Assembly (NCBI RefSeq): GCF_014904745.1
Contig: NZ_JACZCS010000051.1
Span: 1-64,000, forward strand
Length of the DNA stretch: 64,000 bases
From: Oricola nitratireducens
GTDB taxonomy: Bacteria > Pseudomonadota > Alphaproteobacteria > Rhizobiales > Rhizobiaceae
Direction: 5' to 3'
Below are positions 1-9,015 of this stretch, piece by piece; positions within the stretch are counted from its first letter, which is position 1; every line of letters begins with the position of its first letter. The notes under the pieces are model-generated. The model was given only the letters and a program-made list of their open reading frames with translations. It searched no databases and had not been told where the DNA came from. A program made the translations under genes and the position numbers.

Positions 1-678
1 GATCGAAATCTCCATAGCCTTCGCCTGTGGCCCGCGGGTTCCTGCATGAGAGGCTTTCGTACGCCTGACGGCACCCGAAAACCTTCACCATAGCGGCCGT
101 TGAGATGAACCTCGTCGTTTCCTGAAAGCAGACATCGCTGGTGACCATGCAGCACGTCAGGAGCGCGGCGAGAGCGGTCTTTGAGGGTGGCTGTGCCAGA
201 CGGCGACTTTCGGCCCAGAACTCAACATCGGACAGCTCTTCGCCTGATAACCAATTGGACCTCCATAACGGACATCGGTTGTAGACGAATCTTCGGCCGT
301 AGTCGGCCACGGGTGCACCAAGCGTATCTATTGTTTCTGAACTAACCCGAAATTTGTAGGTGCTGCGCGAACTCGTGCGACTGCTAATGCAGTATTTGAA
401 TGTGAAAGGATTGGATGCCGGAACTGCCTCGCAAGAGGAGAATATTTGTCGTTTGCGTCAGTCCTTGATGACGCCTTTCCGGATCGGGAAAGCAAAAATT
501 GTACGGTACACGGGAGAAGCAACTTCGTTGTCATTACGTCCCGAATCCAGCCCGAGACCGGCTTGATAACCAACACTCCTCCGGCCCCACCTAACTCAAA
601 AAGCCAAAACAGCATCCACCCGGCTCACGGGCTCGGTCGGCCAGGTGTCGATGCTTTCAATTGCCGAAGATGAGCCGA
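1..678. other. Stretch without a recognisable gene
   Basis: I see no reading frame here with a convincing start, ribosome binding site or family resemblance. Short open frames around 328-673 overlap each other on both strands and have low-complexity compositions typical of chance frames in GC-rich DNA. The stretch ends at the stop codon of the small secreted protein at 679-939. Confidence 0.5.
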
Positions 679-939
679 CTACTTCCCGAGAATAGCAAAA
701 GCCTGAGTATAAAAATCATCCGCTCTGTGGTCGTCCTCGGATTTGCAGCGTTCGTCGCCCTTTGCCTTGAGTTCATCGAATTTCGCTTTGTTGGCATCGA
801 GGGGCTTTTTGGCCTGTAACGCTGTTTCCAACTGCTTTTGCATGTCTTCGCAAGGAACCGTTGCCGCATTTGCGGATACGGCGGCGAAGGAAGGGATAAC
901 GGTAATGCCGGCGATAAGAGCCAGAACAGGTTTACGCAT
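679..939 (-). CDS. Small periplasmic protein, unknown function
   Basis: The product is 86 residues. It begins with a typical Sec signal peptide (MRKPVLALIAG, a hydrophobic core, then an A-x-A-type site near residue 25) and has a short, charged, helical mature part with two cysteines and many Lys/Asp/Glu. A longer frame exists upstream, but this ATG follows an AGGAG ribosome binding site and leads straight into the signal peptide, so it is preferred. The gene is divergent from the COG4705 membrane protein at 1190 and shares its control region, which carries two TTAC-N6-GTAA dyads. I do not recognise the family. Co-regulation with the neighbouring membrane and two-component genes is inferred from the shared motif. 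Confidence 0.7.
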   Translation of the reverse strand: MRKPVLALIAGITVIPSFAAVSANAATVPCEDMQKQLETALQAKKPLDANKAKFDELKAKGDERCKSEDDHRADDFYTQAFAILGK

Positions 940-1057
940 TTCGATCTCCTGAGATTTCAGCTGGAACAGCCAGCGTGATGGACAAGCGGCAGATCGGTTG
1001 GCGGGTGCCGCTTGCCGCACAATCGGCAGCAATCCTGTCTTGCGCATTTCCTCTACC

Positions 1058-1104
1058 TTACCGATTGGTAAAGCGGCTGCAGCGGGTTTCTTACGAATCG
1101 GTAA
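1058..1104. promoter_or_regulatory. Tandem TTAC-N6-GTAA dyads in a divergent promoter region
   Basis: Two 14-bp imperfect palindromes lie exactly 33 bp (about three helical turns) apart: TTACCGATTGGTAA at 1058-1071 and TTACGAATCGGTAA at 1091-1104. They sit between the divergent genes at 679-939 and 1190-2068. The same pattern recurs at 3499 and 8322, and in degenerate form at 2784. This suggests operators of one regulator, most likely the OmpR-family protein encoded at 4257. Confidence 0.6.
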
Positions 1105-1189
1105 GATCGCGGCAAAGCGTCGGCAATTCGCCTCTCCTATCAACGGCGTGTCCATTCAACGCCGCTCGCCGGCAACAAGGAGAGGTCTC

Positions 1190-2068
1190 ATGACCAATGT
1201 TCAAGCGGATATGTCATCCGCGCTTCCGGCGGACACGCTGGTTCACAATCGCGTTCCGCAAGTCACCGTCGATTTCTGGCTCGTCAAATTGCTGGCCGTT
1301 ACGGTCGGCGAGACGGCGGCGGATTTTCTCAACATGAATCTCGGCCTCGGGCTATCGGCTACGTCCCTTATCATGAGTGGCTTGCTACTCGCCGCATTGT
1401 TCCTTCAATTCGCGCAGAGCAAATACGTACCGTGGATCTATTGGTTGGCTGTTGTGCTGATTTCGGTGGTCGGTACGCTGATTACCGACAACCTCGTCGA
1501 CAATTTGGGCTACAGCCTTCAGGCCTGCACGATCGGCTTTTCCATCGCGCTCGCTGCAACCTTTGCAGTCTGGTTCGCGTTCGAGAAAACGTTGTCGATC
1601 CACACCATCTACACGTTCCGCCGGGAAGTGTTCTACTGGCTGGCCATCCTGTTCACTTTTGCTCTCGGCACCGCCGCCGGCGACCTCGCTGCCGAAGGGC
1701 TTGCATTGGGCTACCTGCAGGCCGGTTTGGCATATCTGGCCCTGATCGCTGTGATCGCCGCCGCATACTATGTCTTCAAGGTGAACGGCATTCTCACATT
1801 CTGGCTGGCATATATCTTCACTCGGCCTATGGGCGCGTCATTTGGCGATCTGTTCTCTCAGCCCGTCGAATACGGAGGCCTCGGCTTCGGCACGATCATG
1901 ACCAGTCTGCTGTTTCTCGGGGGCATCGTTGCTGTGATCGCCTACATGCAGATCACTCATGACGGCGACGAACTGATTGCCGTTCCCGACATCGATAATG
2001 CGCCTGACGGTCGCGAGTTGGTCGATGACGGCGAAGAACTGGTTGCTGTTCGCGTCAAGGCGGAGTGA
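1190..2068 (+). CDS. COG4705-type multi-pass inner-membrane protein
   Basis: The product is 292 residues with about eight hydrophobic segments in four similar units, each carrying a small polar motif such as GETAAD, TLITDN, GTAAGDL or GASFGDL. This internal repetition and the motif TVGETAADFL are typical of the uncharacterised COG4705 membrane proteins. The C-terminus is a short acidic cytoplasmic tail. The start follows AGGAG at good spacing; the frame extends further upstream but without a ribosome binding site. The gene lies behind two TTAC-N6-GTAA dyads. Function is unknown; the location suggests an envelope role under the nearby two-component system. Confidence 0.8.
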   Translation: MTNVQADMSSALPADTLVHNRVPQVTVDFWLVKLLAVTVGETAADFLNMNLGLGLSATSLIMSGLLLAALFLQFAQSKYVPWIYWLAVVLISVVGTLITDNLVDNLGYSLQACTIGFSIALAATFAVWFAFEKTLSIHTIYTFRREVFYWLAILFTFALGTAAGDLAAEGLALGYLQAGLAYLALIAVIAAAYYVFKVNGILTFWLAYIFTRPMGASFGDLFSQPVEYGGLGFGTIMTSLLFLGGIVAVIAYMQITHDGDELIAVPDIDNAPDGRELVDDGEELVAVRVKAE

Positions 2069-2886
2069 TTACCGGGTACGCTGCTCGTGGGTTCTTTTTT
2101 CGGAGCGCGTAATGCAGGCACACCCCCGTGCTTGAGCAACGTAATTCCGAAGAAGGATCGATACTGGGGCAACACGAGTGGCGGGACGGATCGGGGCAAC
2201 CCGGTCCGTCTATAATTTTGACACCAATAACGTCGACGGGCAATTGCCTCACGATCGACCGGACCGCGGACCAACGGCAACGGAATAGCAGTGAACTCAA
2301 AGAACTGGAGAACCCAATTTTGAGCCAATATTTGCCCAACACACGCGAGGTGGTTTTGCCCCTCGCTACAGCCTTAACATTTGTCGACGGGTTCTTTGAC
2401 GCCCGTAATTGCTGAGATCCGGGATCAATGGCGACCCGTCGACAGGATGCTGTCCGACTACGTGGCGGGGGATATGATATCCAAACTATTCTTCTCGACC
2501 GGATTACCCCGGTCTCCGTTCAGGCGACTGTGTAGTTTCTACGCAAAGACAATTCCCTCGTGAGGTGCAGCGAATCCGTTACGCGAAATGCCGGAACGAT
2601 CACGAAACTGACCGTCGGATGCGCTGAACTGGGGGAGCCTGCCACGAGATAACAGCTGGGCGACCATGCCCGCAACGCCACAGGTTTTTAGTAAAATTAC
2701 GCCGCCATTTGGTGGCGAAATTCGTTTTGGCTGGCTGTCTATTCGAAGACAACGCCTGAAAATCCATCAGCAAATTGCGTTTCAGACAAATCGGTAAGGC
2801 TTTGGCACAGTGCCGGCAAAGTTCCTCAGCGAGATTGACATCGTGACGAGCGATTGGCGCTCGCATCCAACCCAAGGAGAAAAATC
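2069..2886. other. Long intergenic stretch, no gene recognised
   Basis: About 0.8 kb separates the COG4705 gene from the PepSY-like gene. The short frames in it (for example 2055-2342 and 2128-2415) lie on opposite strands over the same bases and have no convincing start signals or family features. The only structured element I can support is a degenerate TTAC-N6-GTAA site at 2784-2797. It may be a decayed gene, but I cannot name one. Confidence 0.5.
2784..2797. promoter_or_regulatory. Degenerate TTAC-N6-GTAA site before the PepSY-like gene
   Basis: AGACAAATCGGTAA keeps the right half-site and the AAATCGGTAA core seen in the 1091 site (GAATCGGTAA), but the left half has two mismatches. It lies about 90 bp upstream of the ATG at 2887. 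It is plausible only because perfect versions occur before neighbouring genes. Confidence 0.35.
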
Positions 2887-3186
2887 ATGAGCATTCTTTC
2901 AACGGCACGTATCGCCTTTCTTTCGTCCGCCCTGGTCCTGGCCGCGGGCATCGGCGCACAGGCAAACAGCTCCGCACTCGACTTTGTCCACACCGCGGTG
3001 CAGACCCATCCGGGAAAAGTGAAGGCCGTGCAGGAAGTGATGGAAAAAGGAAATGCGACAATCCGTGTGGTCGTTGATGGAGACGATGGCGCAATGCATA
3101 CGATGAATTTCGACAAGACCAGCGGCGATATGACCAGCGACATCCAGCAGCACGACATGATGCACGATCTGCTCTACGGGAAATAG
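2887..3186 (+). CDS. Small secreted PepSY-like protein
   Basis: The product is 99 residues: a Sec signal peptide ending near the AQA motif at about residue 23, then a single compact domain with the pattern alpha-helix (VHTAVQTHPGKVKAVQEV) followed by beta strands (IRVVVDGDDG, MHTMNFDKTSGDM). This resembles the small PepSY-type domains often encoded beside OmpR/HAMP-kinase two-component systems and cytochrome b561 proteins. The start has an AAGGAGA ribosome binding site. Neighbours are a hairpin at 3351 and the cytochrome b561-type gene at 3574. A role in periplasmic sensing is inference. Confidence 0.65.
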   Translation: MSILSTARIAFLSSALVLAAGIGAQANSSALDFVHTAVQTHPGKVKAVQEVMEKGNATIRVVVDGDDGAMHTMNFDKTSGDMTSDIQQHDMMHDLLYGK

Positions 3187-3350
3187 GATTCTCCGAGAAT
3201 TGGATCCTAGGTGAACTGGTCGTTCTCATACGACTAGGCAGAAGGCCTCGGGATCGGGAAAACAGCGTCAGAGGCAAACCGTTTCTTCGGCCGCCGTTTC
3301 CTTGTTTTCCATCGAGACCTCGCTGAAACAGGAATTGCGATACGACGAGA

Positions 3351-3376
3351 ACGGCCGGACTTAGACGTCCGGCCGT
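3351..3376. terminator. Strong hairpin downstream of the PepSY-like gene
   Basis: A perfect 10-bp stem (ACGGCCGGAC with GTCCGGCCGT) encloses a 6-base loop. It lies about 165 bp after the stop codon at 3186 and has no U-run, so it could be a Rho-assisted terminator or an RNA-stabilising structure. Confidence 0.45.
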
Positions 3377-3498
3377 CAACTGTTGTCGGTCCCGGAGCGG
3401 GTCAACCTCACAACTCCAAACCCCATCTCAAGCATGGAGGAAAAATTCGGGAGCCGGTCTCGGAAAGCCGAACCGCAAATTCCGATGCTCTGTTGAGT

Positions 3499-3512
3499 TT
3501 ACAAAAATGTAA
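3499..3512. promoter_or_regulatory. TTAC-N6-GTAA dyad before the cytochrome b561-type gene
   Basis: TTACAAAAATGTAA has perfect TTACA/TGTAA half-sites and lies 62 bp upstream of the ATG at 3574. It is the same pattern found at 1058, 1091 and 8322. Confidence 0.6.
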
Positions 3513-3573
3513 TTGGCTCGCCAGACGCAGGTAAGCCCGGTGGCAGATGTGAGGAGGCAACAAGGAGACCATC

Positions 3574-4209
3574 ATGGAATACACATCTTCCGGCCAGCGG
3601 CATTCGAAACCGACACGCATCGCGCACATGGCACTGGCGGTGACTATTGTCACCCAACTGATCAGCAGTCTTGTCATGATCCCGCCGCTTGACGGGAACA
3701 CCGCAGATTTCGCGTTTGCTGTGCATAAATACGCCGGCATTGCAGCATTTGTCGCTGCGCTCGCATTTTGGCTGGTAATCGCATCGCGACGGCGCGGCAC
3801 CCATGCTTTGTCGCTGTTCCCCTGGTTTTCCAGGAAACGACTTAGCCTTCTGGCGAATGACCTCAGGGATCATGGCGCGGCGATATCGCGCTTCCATATT
3901 CCCGATTACAGGGCCGAAAACCCGCTTGCCTCTGCAGTCCACGGTCTTGGGCTTTTGCTAATGACGGGCATGGCCGCCACTGGCGTCGCCTTTCTCGTCG
4001 CGGCGCGCAGCGGCCTTGGTGAAGAAACCGCGTGGGTTACGGCCGATCTGCAGCTTCACGTCCTCTTTGCTAATGTCGTCTGGGCCTACCTGATCGGGCA
4101 TGCAGCACTCGCGGTAGTCCACCAAATCGTGTCAAAAAGGTCACTTATGGAAATGTGGTCCTTGCGCCCCGATGCCGGAGCCCCTGTGACGGAAGTTCAA
4201 GGCAACTGA
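3574..4209 (+). CDS. Cytochrome b561-type membrane protein
   Basis: The product is 211 residues with four main hydrophobic segments. Histidines sit in or next to membrane segments at the places expected for b-haem ligands in the cytochrome b561 family: RIAHMAL (about 18), VHKYAG (about 51), AVHGLG (about 123) and LQLHVLFANVVWAYLIGHA (about 161-175). Members carry electrons across the inner membrane. An AGGAG ribosome binding site precedes the ATG. The upstream dyad at 3499 and the two-component genes immediately downstream suggest joint control. Confidence 0.8.
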   Translation: MEYTSSGQRHSKPTRIAHMALAVTIVTQLISSLVMIPPLDGNTADFAFAVHKYAGIAAFVAALAFWLVIASRRRGTHALSLFPWFSRKRLSLLANDLRDHGAAISRFHIPDYRAENPLASAVHGLGLLLMTGMAATGVAFLVAARSGLGEETAWVTADLQLHVLFANVVWAYLIGHAALAVVHQIVSKRSLMEMWSLRPDAGAPVTEVQGN

Positions 4210-4256
4210 AGCTCGCCACGTTTCAGACTTCGGATGCCCAGAAAGATAGATGAACC

Positions 4257-4934
4257 ATGAGAATATTGCTCATCGAGGATGATCAGAAAACCGCGGATTA
4301 CATACTTCGCGGTTTCCGCGAAAACGGTAATGTCTGCGATCACATCGAGAATGGTCACGATGCCTTGTTTCAGGCTTCCCGCGAAAACTATGACGTGATC
4401 ATTGCGGATCGCATGTTGCCAGGCCTCGACGGGTTGTCCGTCATCAAGGCGCTCCGAAGCACCGGGAAGAAGACGCCGGTGATTTTCCTGACGTCGATAA
4501 GCGGTGTGGATGACCGTGTTGAGGGACTCGAGGCTGGCGGCGACGATTATCTCGTCAAGCCCTTTGCCTTTTCGGAACTTGCGGCTCGAGTCTCTGCGCT
4601 TGCACGGCGCCCCGTCATGCAGCAGGAGAAAACAGTTCTGAAGGTGCATGATCTGGAACTGGATTTGATCCGCCGGCGAGCCTCACGGGCGGGAAAGGAG
4701 ATCGAACTCCAACCGAAAGAGTTTCTGCTGCTGGAAACGCTGATGCGCAATGAAGGGCGAGTCCTTACGCGCACGATGCTCTTGGAACGTGTCTGGGATT
4801 ACCATTTCGATCCGCAAACGAGCGTCGTGGAAACCCATATCAGCAGATTGCGGGCGAAGATCGACAAACCGTTCGAGGTGCCGTTGCTGCACACAATCCG
4901 AAGCACCGGTTATTCCATTCATGCGCCCGATTAA
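4257..4934 (+). CDS. OmpR/PhoB-family response regulator
   Basis: The product is 225 residues. The receiver domain (1-115) shows the acidic pair (IEDD), the phospho-acceptor D51 in IIADRMLPGLDG, a conserved Thr in VIFLTS and the Lys of YLVKPF. The C-terminal winged helix (about 125-222) has the RRASRAGKEIELQPKEF start and ends in TIRSTGYSI, typical of the CusR/QseB-like branch. The gene overlaps the sensor kinase gene by 14 bp, indicating translational coupling. It is the best candidate for the protein that binds the TTAC-N6-GTAA dyads nearby. The inducing signal cannot be read from the sequence. Confidence 0.92.
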   Translation: MRILLIEDDQKTADYILRGFRENGNVCDHIENGHDALFQASRENYDVIIADRMLPGLDGLSVIKALRSTGKKTPVIFLTSISGVDDRVEGLEAGGDDYLVKPFAFSELAARVSALARRPVMQQEKTVLKVHDLELDLIRRRASRAGKEIELQPKEFLLLETLMRNEGRVLTRTMLLERVWDYHFDPQTSVVETHISRLRAKIDKPFEVPLLHTIRSTGYSIHAPD

Positions 4935-6288
4935 GCTGTTTCAAAGCAGCGGTTTCCGTATCGCCTTTACGTTTACGCTTGTGTTCCTTCTGGCCGCGTC
5001 CATCGCCGGAGCGACGGCCTTCAGCATCATTGGTGAGGAACTCGTCAAGCGGCATGAACGCGTACTCGCCTCGGATTACGAGACCTTGAGATCTACCTTC
5101 CTCGCCGGCGGGCTTACCGATCTCTCCGAAGCGGTCGCCGCCCATGCGGCCGCTTCTCGAAACCACGAGAGCGTATACCTGCTTCTGGATCCCGGCTCCG
5201 CCAAGATCGCAGGCAATATCGATGCAGCTCCAAGCGTTTCCACCCCGCAAATGGTGCCCGCCAAGGAACTGGGACTTAATGCTGATTTTGGGTATTTCAT
5301 TCAACGTGGCGTGGTCGGCGGTAATGCGCTGGTCGTCGGCAGCAGCGCGGAGGACATCAGCGAGCTTCAGGAGATATTCGTTGAAGGTTCGCTATGGGCA
5401 TTCGTTGTTCTGATCGCGATTTCGCTTTCCGGCGCGGTCTTCCTGTCCCACAGAATGAACCGGCGTATCGAAGTTATCCAAAACACGCTTGAATCTGTTG
5501 CAGACGGTAAATTCGATGCGCAAATTCCGGCCACCGGAGGCGGTGACGACATCGACAGGCTCTCCGAGATAATAAACTCGACCGTCAGTCGGCTCGGCAC
5601 CTCGGTCGAGAGCGTCCGTCAGATCAGCAATGACATCTCCCATGACCTGAAGACGCCGCTAAACCGGCTACGGATTATCATGGAAGAAGCCTTCGAGAAG
5701 CAGGCGGCCGGTGAACCGGTTGCTGGGGAGATCGAGGAAGCGATCGGCGAAATCAGCCGGATCATCGGAACGTTCGACGCTTTGCTTCGGATCGCACAGA
5801 TCGAGTCCGGAGCACGTAAGGCGAGGTTTGCCGACGTCGACTTGGCCACCATTCTCGAAAACATCGCCGAGTTCTACAGCACGCTTGTCGAGGATGAAGG
5901 AATGAAGCTAGAGGTGCAGATCGAGCGCCCATTGATCGTCCATGGCGATCGCGAATTGCTCAGCCAACTGTTCGCCAATCTCATCGAAAATGCGCTGCGC
6001 CACTGCCCCGGGGGATCAGTCATAACCTGTTCGCTTGCGTCAAAGGATTCGCTGGCCGTGGCGTCTGTCTGTGACAACGGACCGGGAATCCCTGAAAACG
6101 AGCGTGATAATGTATTGCGCCGCCTGTATCGGCTCGAAACCAGCAGGACCACGCCCGGTTCCGGCCTTGGGCTTTCCATGGTCAATGCGATCGCCGATCT
6201 GCATCACGCGACATTGTCGCTCGAAGACAACAAACCGGGCCTTTGTGTCACCTCGCGTTTTCCATTGGTCGGATTGAAAGATCTGTAA
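4921..6288 (+). CDS. HAMP-domain sensor histidine kinase
   Basis: The product is 455 residues: an N-terminal membrane segment, a periplasmic loop of about 125 residues, a second membrane segment near 155-178, HAMP, HisKA with the phospho-acceptor H241 in DISHDLKTPLNRL, and HATPase_c with N-box NLIENALRH, G1 box DNGPGIP and G2 box GSGLGLSM. The ATG at 4921 overlaps the end of the response regulator gene. The open frame extends upstream to 4750, but that part runs inside the regulator gene and does not look like kinase. It is the cognate partner of the regulator at 4257. Confidence 0.92.
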   Translation: MRPIKLFQSSGFRIAFTFTLVFLLAASIAGATAFSIIGEELVKRHERVLASDYETLRSTFLAGGLTDLSEAVAAHAAASRNHESVYLLLDPGSAKIAGNIDAAPSVSTPQMVPAKELGLNADFGYFIQRGVVGGNALVVGSSAEDISELQEIFVEGSLWAFVVLIAISLSGAVFLSHRMNRRIEVIQNTLESVADGKFDAQIPATGGGDDIDRLSEIINSTVSRLGTSVESVRQISNDISHDLKTPLNRLRIIMEEAFEKQAAGEPVAGEIEEAIGEISRIIGTFDALLRIAQIESGARKARFADVDLATILENIAEFYSTLVEDEGMKLEVQIERPLIVHGDRELLSQLFANLIENALRHCPGGSVITCSLASKDSLAVASVCDNGPGIPENERDNVLRRLYRLETSRTTPGSGLGLSMVNAIADLHHATLSLEDNKPGLCVTSRFPLVGLKDL

Positions 6289-6293
6289 GCGCC

Positions 6294-8303
6294 ATGCTCC
6301 AATTCCTTCAGTCGATTGTCACGTATATCGGCGACCACCCTCATTCGGCCTTCATCATTGTCTTTCTCATCGCGGCCGGCGAAGCGATTTTCGTCCTTGG
6401 TCTTTTCGTACCTTCGACCGTCGTTATCGTAGGCGCAGGCACGCTGATCGGGATGGGCAAGCTCGCGCCGGTTCCGGTTTTCGCAGCGACCGCGCTCGGC
6501 GCCATAGCTGGCGACGCACTGTCCTACTGGATTGGGCACGCCTACAAGGAACACATACGGTCAGTTTGGCCCTTCAGCCGCTACACAGGTATGCTCGATA
6601 AAGGCGAAGCCTACTTCGATCACCATGGCGGCAAGAGCGTGTTTCTCGGGCGCTTTATTCCCGGCATCAAGTCCGTAGTACCGGGGATCGCCGGAATTGT
6701 CGGCATGTCGCCATGGCGATTTACCGTGATCAATATCGTGTCCGCAGTCGTCTGGGCGGCTGTCCACCTGTTGCCTGGCATCGGCATCGGACGGGGCATA
6801 GATGTCGCCAAATCCGGTAATCCGCGTCTGTTGGAGCTGTTCATCGTAAGCGCTCTCGCTGCGGGAGCGGCATGGTACTTGGCCAAGTTTGCATTCTTTT
6901 GGCTGTTGCCCCACGCGGAACGGTGGCATGGCCAGGCCATATCGGCGTTGGCGCAACGACAGACGCCGCGAGCAGCGCTGTTACGTCGATTGCTGGAAAA
7001 CGAAAATAACATTCTGGTGGCGTTTTTCTTCGCGTCGCTTGCATTGCTCGCGCTCTCCGGTTTCGCAATGGTGCTGGCCCAGTACTTGTTCGATCCGGAG
7101 TTCGTGAGGTCCGATACGGCGATTAGCGCATACCTGCAGTCCCTGCGCACTCCCGTTTTCAACGAGATTATGACCGGGATAACAATGCTGGGCGACGGGG
7201 TAGTCCTGACACCGGTCGCAGCGGCTGTCATCGCTGCCTTGATATGGCACAAGCGATGGAAGCTGTCCGGCGCGGTCTTGACCGCGTTCGTCAGCGCTGC
7301 GTTGTTCGTCCCATTGTTCAAATCGCTTATTCACCGCGCGCGGCCGATGGCGCTCTACTCGGGTGCCGACAGTTACAGCTTCCCCAGCGGACATGCGACG
7401 CTTTCAGCCACGATCATCGGTATCACGGCGTTGATTGCAGCTCGCGATTTCGAGCCGCGTATCCGCCGCTGGATTTATCTCGGCACAGCCTCCGCTGTCG
7501 GTTTGATCGCGTTTTCGCGACTTTATCTTTTCGCCCATTGGCCTAGCGATGTGGGCGCCGGATTACTTTTCGGAGGAACGTTGGTGTTCCTGTTGGCATA
7601 TTTGCTCCACGACGAGACACTCGTCCCGATATCGAAGCGGACCGCGGCCCTCGCAGCAATTGTGCTCACGATTAGCTATCCTTTCCATCTCTACACCGGC
7701 TACGCCACCGCCTTGTCACGTTATGAACTCCCTCCGACAGAAAAAGCGATTTCCCGCAAGGATTGGCTTTCCGGCGCGTGGAATGCTGTCGATTCGCAGC
7801 GGGTCCTTCTCGACGGCGAATTCGGCGAACCGATCCTGGTGCAGACCGACATGGACCTGGCGCGTGCCATAGAGAAGCTGCAAGCATCCGGCTGGTCGAT
7901 AACCGGCGCGGGCAGAATCCTTCAGATCGCTGATGCGATCCTTCCCGCCCGTGCACCGTTGGACCAAATGTCGGTTCTGCCGCTGACGAACAGCGGAAAG
8001 CCACCGCTTGCGGCTCTTACATCTGCGGAGCCGGACACCGCGGAAAAAAGATTAGTTCTCAGGTTTTGGGATTCGGGTGTGACCGTGGCGGGAGCTTCGG
8101 GGAACAGCCCGCTGCTATTGATTTCAACGACAATGGAAGTCCGCGATCCGTTGCCCTTCGGGTATGCGGTGATGGACGCCGCGCCGATGACATCGGCAGA
8201 AAGCGCCGCGTTGGCGGCCTCGGTGTCAGCAGCGCTGGGCGAGAATGCTATCGAACATGACGCGAATGTTGGAAAGCTGTTCCTGGTTCCGGAACCGCAA
8301 TAG
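6294..8303 (+). CDS. DedA-PAP2-LssY three-domain membrane protein
   Basis: The product is 669 residues. Residues 1-200 are a DedA/SNARE-associated domain (VFLIAAGEAIFVLGLFVPST, FLGRFIPGIKSVVPGIAG). Residues about 250-460 are a PAP2 acid-phosphatase domain with all three motifs: KSLIHRARP (about 343), PSGHA (about 364) and RLYLFAHWPSDV (about 409). The remainder resembles the soluble LssY C-terminal domain. DedA proteins help flip or recycle lipid carriers, and PAP2 enzymes remove phosphate from lipids or undecaprenyl pyrophosphate. The gene starts five bases after the kinase stop, so it belongs to the same operon and probably modifies envelope lipids as a response output. Confidence 0.88.
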   Translation: MLQFLQSIVTYIGDHPHSAFIIVFLIAAGEAIFVLGLFVPSTVVIVGAGTLIGMGKLAPVPVFAATALGAIAGDALSYWIGHAYKEHIRSVWPFSRYTGMLDKGEAYFDHHGGKSVFLGRFIPGIKSVVPGIAGIVGMSPWRFTVINIVSAVVWAAVHLLPGIGIGRGIDVAKSGNPRLLELFIVSALAAGAAWYLAKFAFFWLLPHAERWHGQAISALAQRQTPRAALLRRLLENENNILVAFFFASLALLALSGFAMVLAQYLFDPEFVRSDTAISAYLQSLRTPVFNEIMTGITMLGDGVVLTPVAAAVIAALIWHKRWKLSGAVLTAFVSAALFVPLFKSLIHRARPMALYSGADSYSFPSGHATLSATIIGITALIAARDFEPRIRRWIYLGTASAVGLIAFSRLYLFAHWPSDVGAGLLFGGTLVFLLAYLLHDETLVPISKRTAALAAIVLTISYPFHLYTGYATALSRYELPPTEKAISRKDWLSGAWNAVDSQRVLLDGEFGEPILVQTDMDLARAIEKLQASGWSITGAGRILQIADAILPARAPLDQMSVLPLTNSGKPPLAALTSAEPDTAEKRLVLRFWDSGVTVAGASGNSPLLLISTTMEVRDPLPFGYAVMDAAPMTSAESAALAASVSAALGENAIEHDANVGKLFLVPEPQ

Positions 8304-8321
8304 CCGTGCTGACCAGACAGA

Positions 8322-8335
8322 TTACAAATCTGTAA
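8322..8335. promoter_or_regulatory. TTAC-N6-GTAA dyad before the second operon
   Basis: TTACAAATCTGTAA is flanked by AGAT and AAGC and lies about 80 bp upstream of the ATG at 8417. The outer AGATTACA/TGTAA arms make it one of the best matches to the motif shared with 1058, 1091 and 3499. Confidence 0.6.
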
Positions 8336-8416
8336 AGCACCCGCAAACCAGAGGATAGTTTTCGAGGTCAGTCTCCCGTCAGACGCAAACGCCGCGCCTG
8401 ATCAATGGAGACAGAC

Positions 8417-9013
8417 ATGCAAAATCGACGGAATATGAAAACCAGAGCACATGGTGCTCTGATCGCAATGGCTGTTGCCGGCACGATCCTTTCTCCGGCA
8501 GTCGCCGCCATTCCCGCCCATGCCGAGAAGGCTGTCGCGCCGGAAAAGAACCCGCCCGGCGATATTCCAGACACCCAGGTTTTCATCGACTACACGTCCC
8601 CCGAAGGATTCACGCTCAAAGTTCCGGAAGGCTGGGCGCGCACAGACCGGGCCGATGGCGCAAGCTTCGTCGATAAACTCGACGGAGTGATCGTGACGGT
8701 AGGCAATGCGGACGCCGCCCCAACGCCCGAAAGTATCAAGGCCGACTATCTCCCGGCAATGGAGGCATCGGTCCGGGCAATCAAGGTCGAGAGCGTCAAG
8801 TCGGTCAAAATGCCTGCAGGCCCCGCGATCCTGATCGTCTACAGCTCCAACTCGGAACCAAATCCGGTGACCAACAAGCAGGTTCGCCAGGAAAACAACC
8901 GATACCTCTTTTTCAAGAGCGGCAAGCTGGTCGCGCTCGATCTCTACGCGCCGTTTGGTGCCGACAATGTCGACCAGTGGCAATTGATGTCGCACTCGTT
9001 TCGTTGGAACTGA
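8417..9013 (+). CDS. Secreted protein in an ABC-transporter operon, unknown
   Basis: The product is 198 residues: a signal peptide (cleavage near the AHA-E motif, about residue 36) and a domain reading FIDYTSPEGFTLKVPEGWARTD, which resembles the PsbP/DUF-type fold of secreted proteins with the 'GF-x-L-x-VPEGW' opening. GGAG lies 8 bases before the ATG. An ATG at 8405 in the same frame overlaps this ribosome binding site and is less likely. The gene is followed after two bases by the ABC ATPase gene, so the product may be the periplasmic partner of that transporter. Confidence 0.7.
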   Translation: MQNRRNMKTRAHGALIAMAVAGTILSPAVAAIPAHAEKAVAPEKNPPGDIPDTQVFIDYTSPEGFTLKVPEGWARTDRADGASFVDKLDGVIVTVGNADAAPTPESIKADYLPAMEASVRAIKVESVKSVKMPAGPAILIVYSSNSEPNPVTNKQVRQENNRYLFFKSGKLVALDLYAPFGADNVDQWQLMSHSFRWN

Positions 9014-9015
9014 TC

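Noticed and set aside
2055-2415. Overlapping 95- to 123-codon frames on both strands in the 2.1-2.9 kb gap
   Set aside because: They cover the same bases in opposite directions with no family resemblance and no convincing ribosome binding sites.
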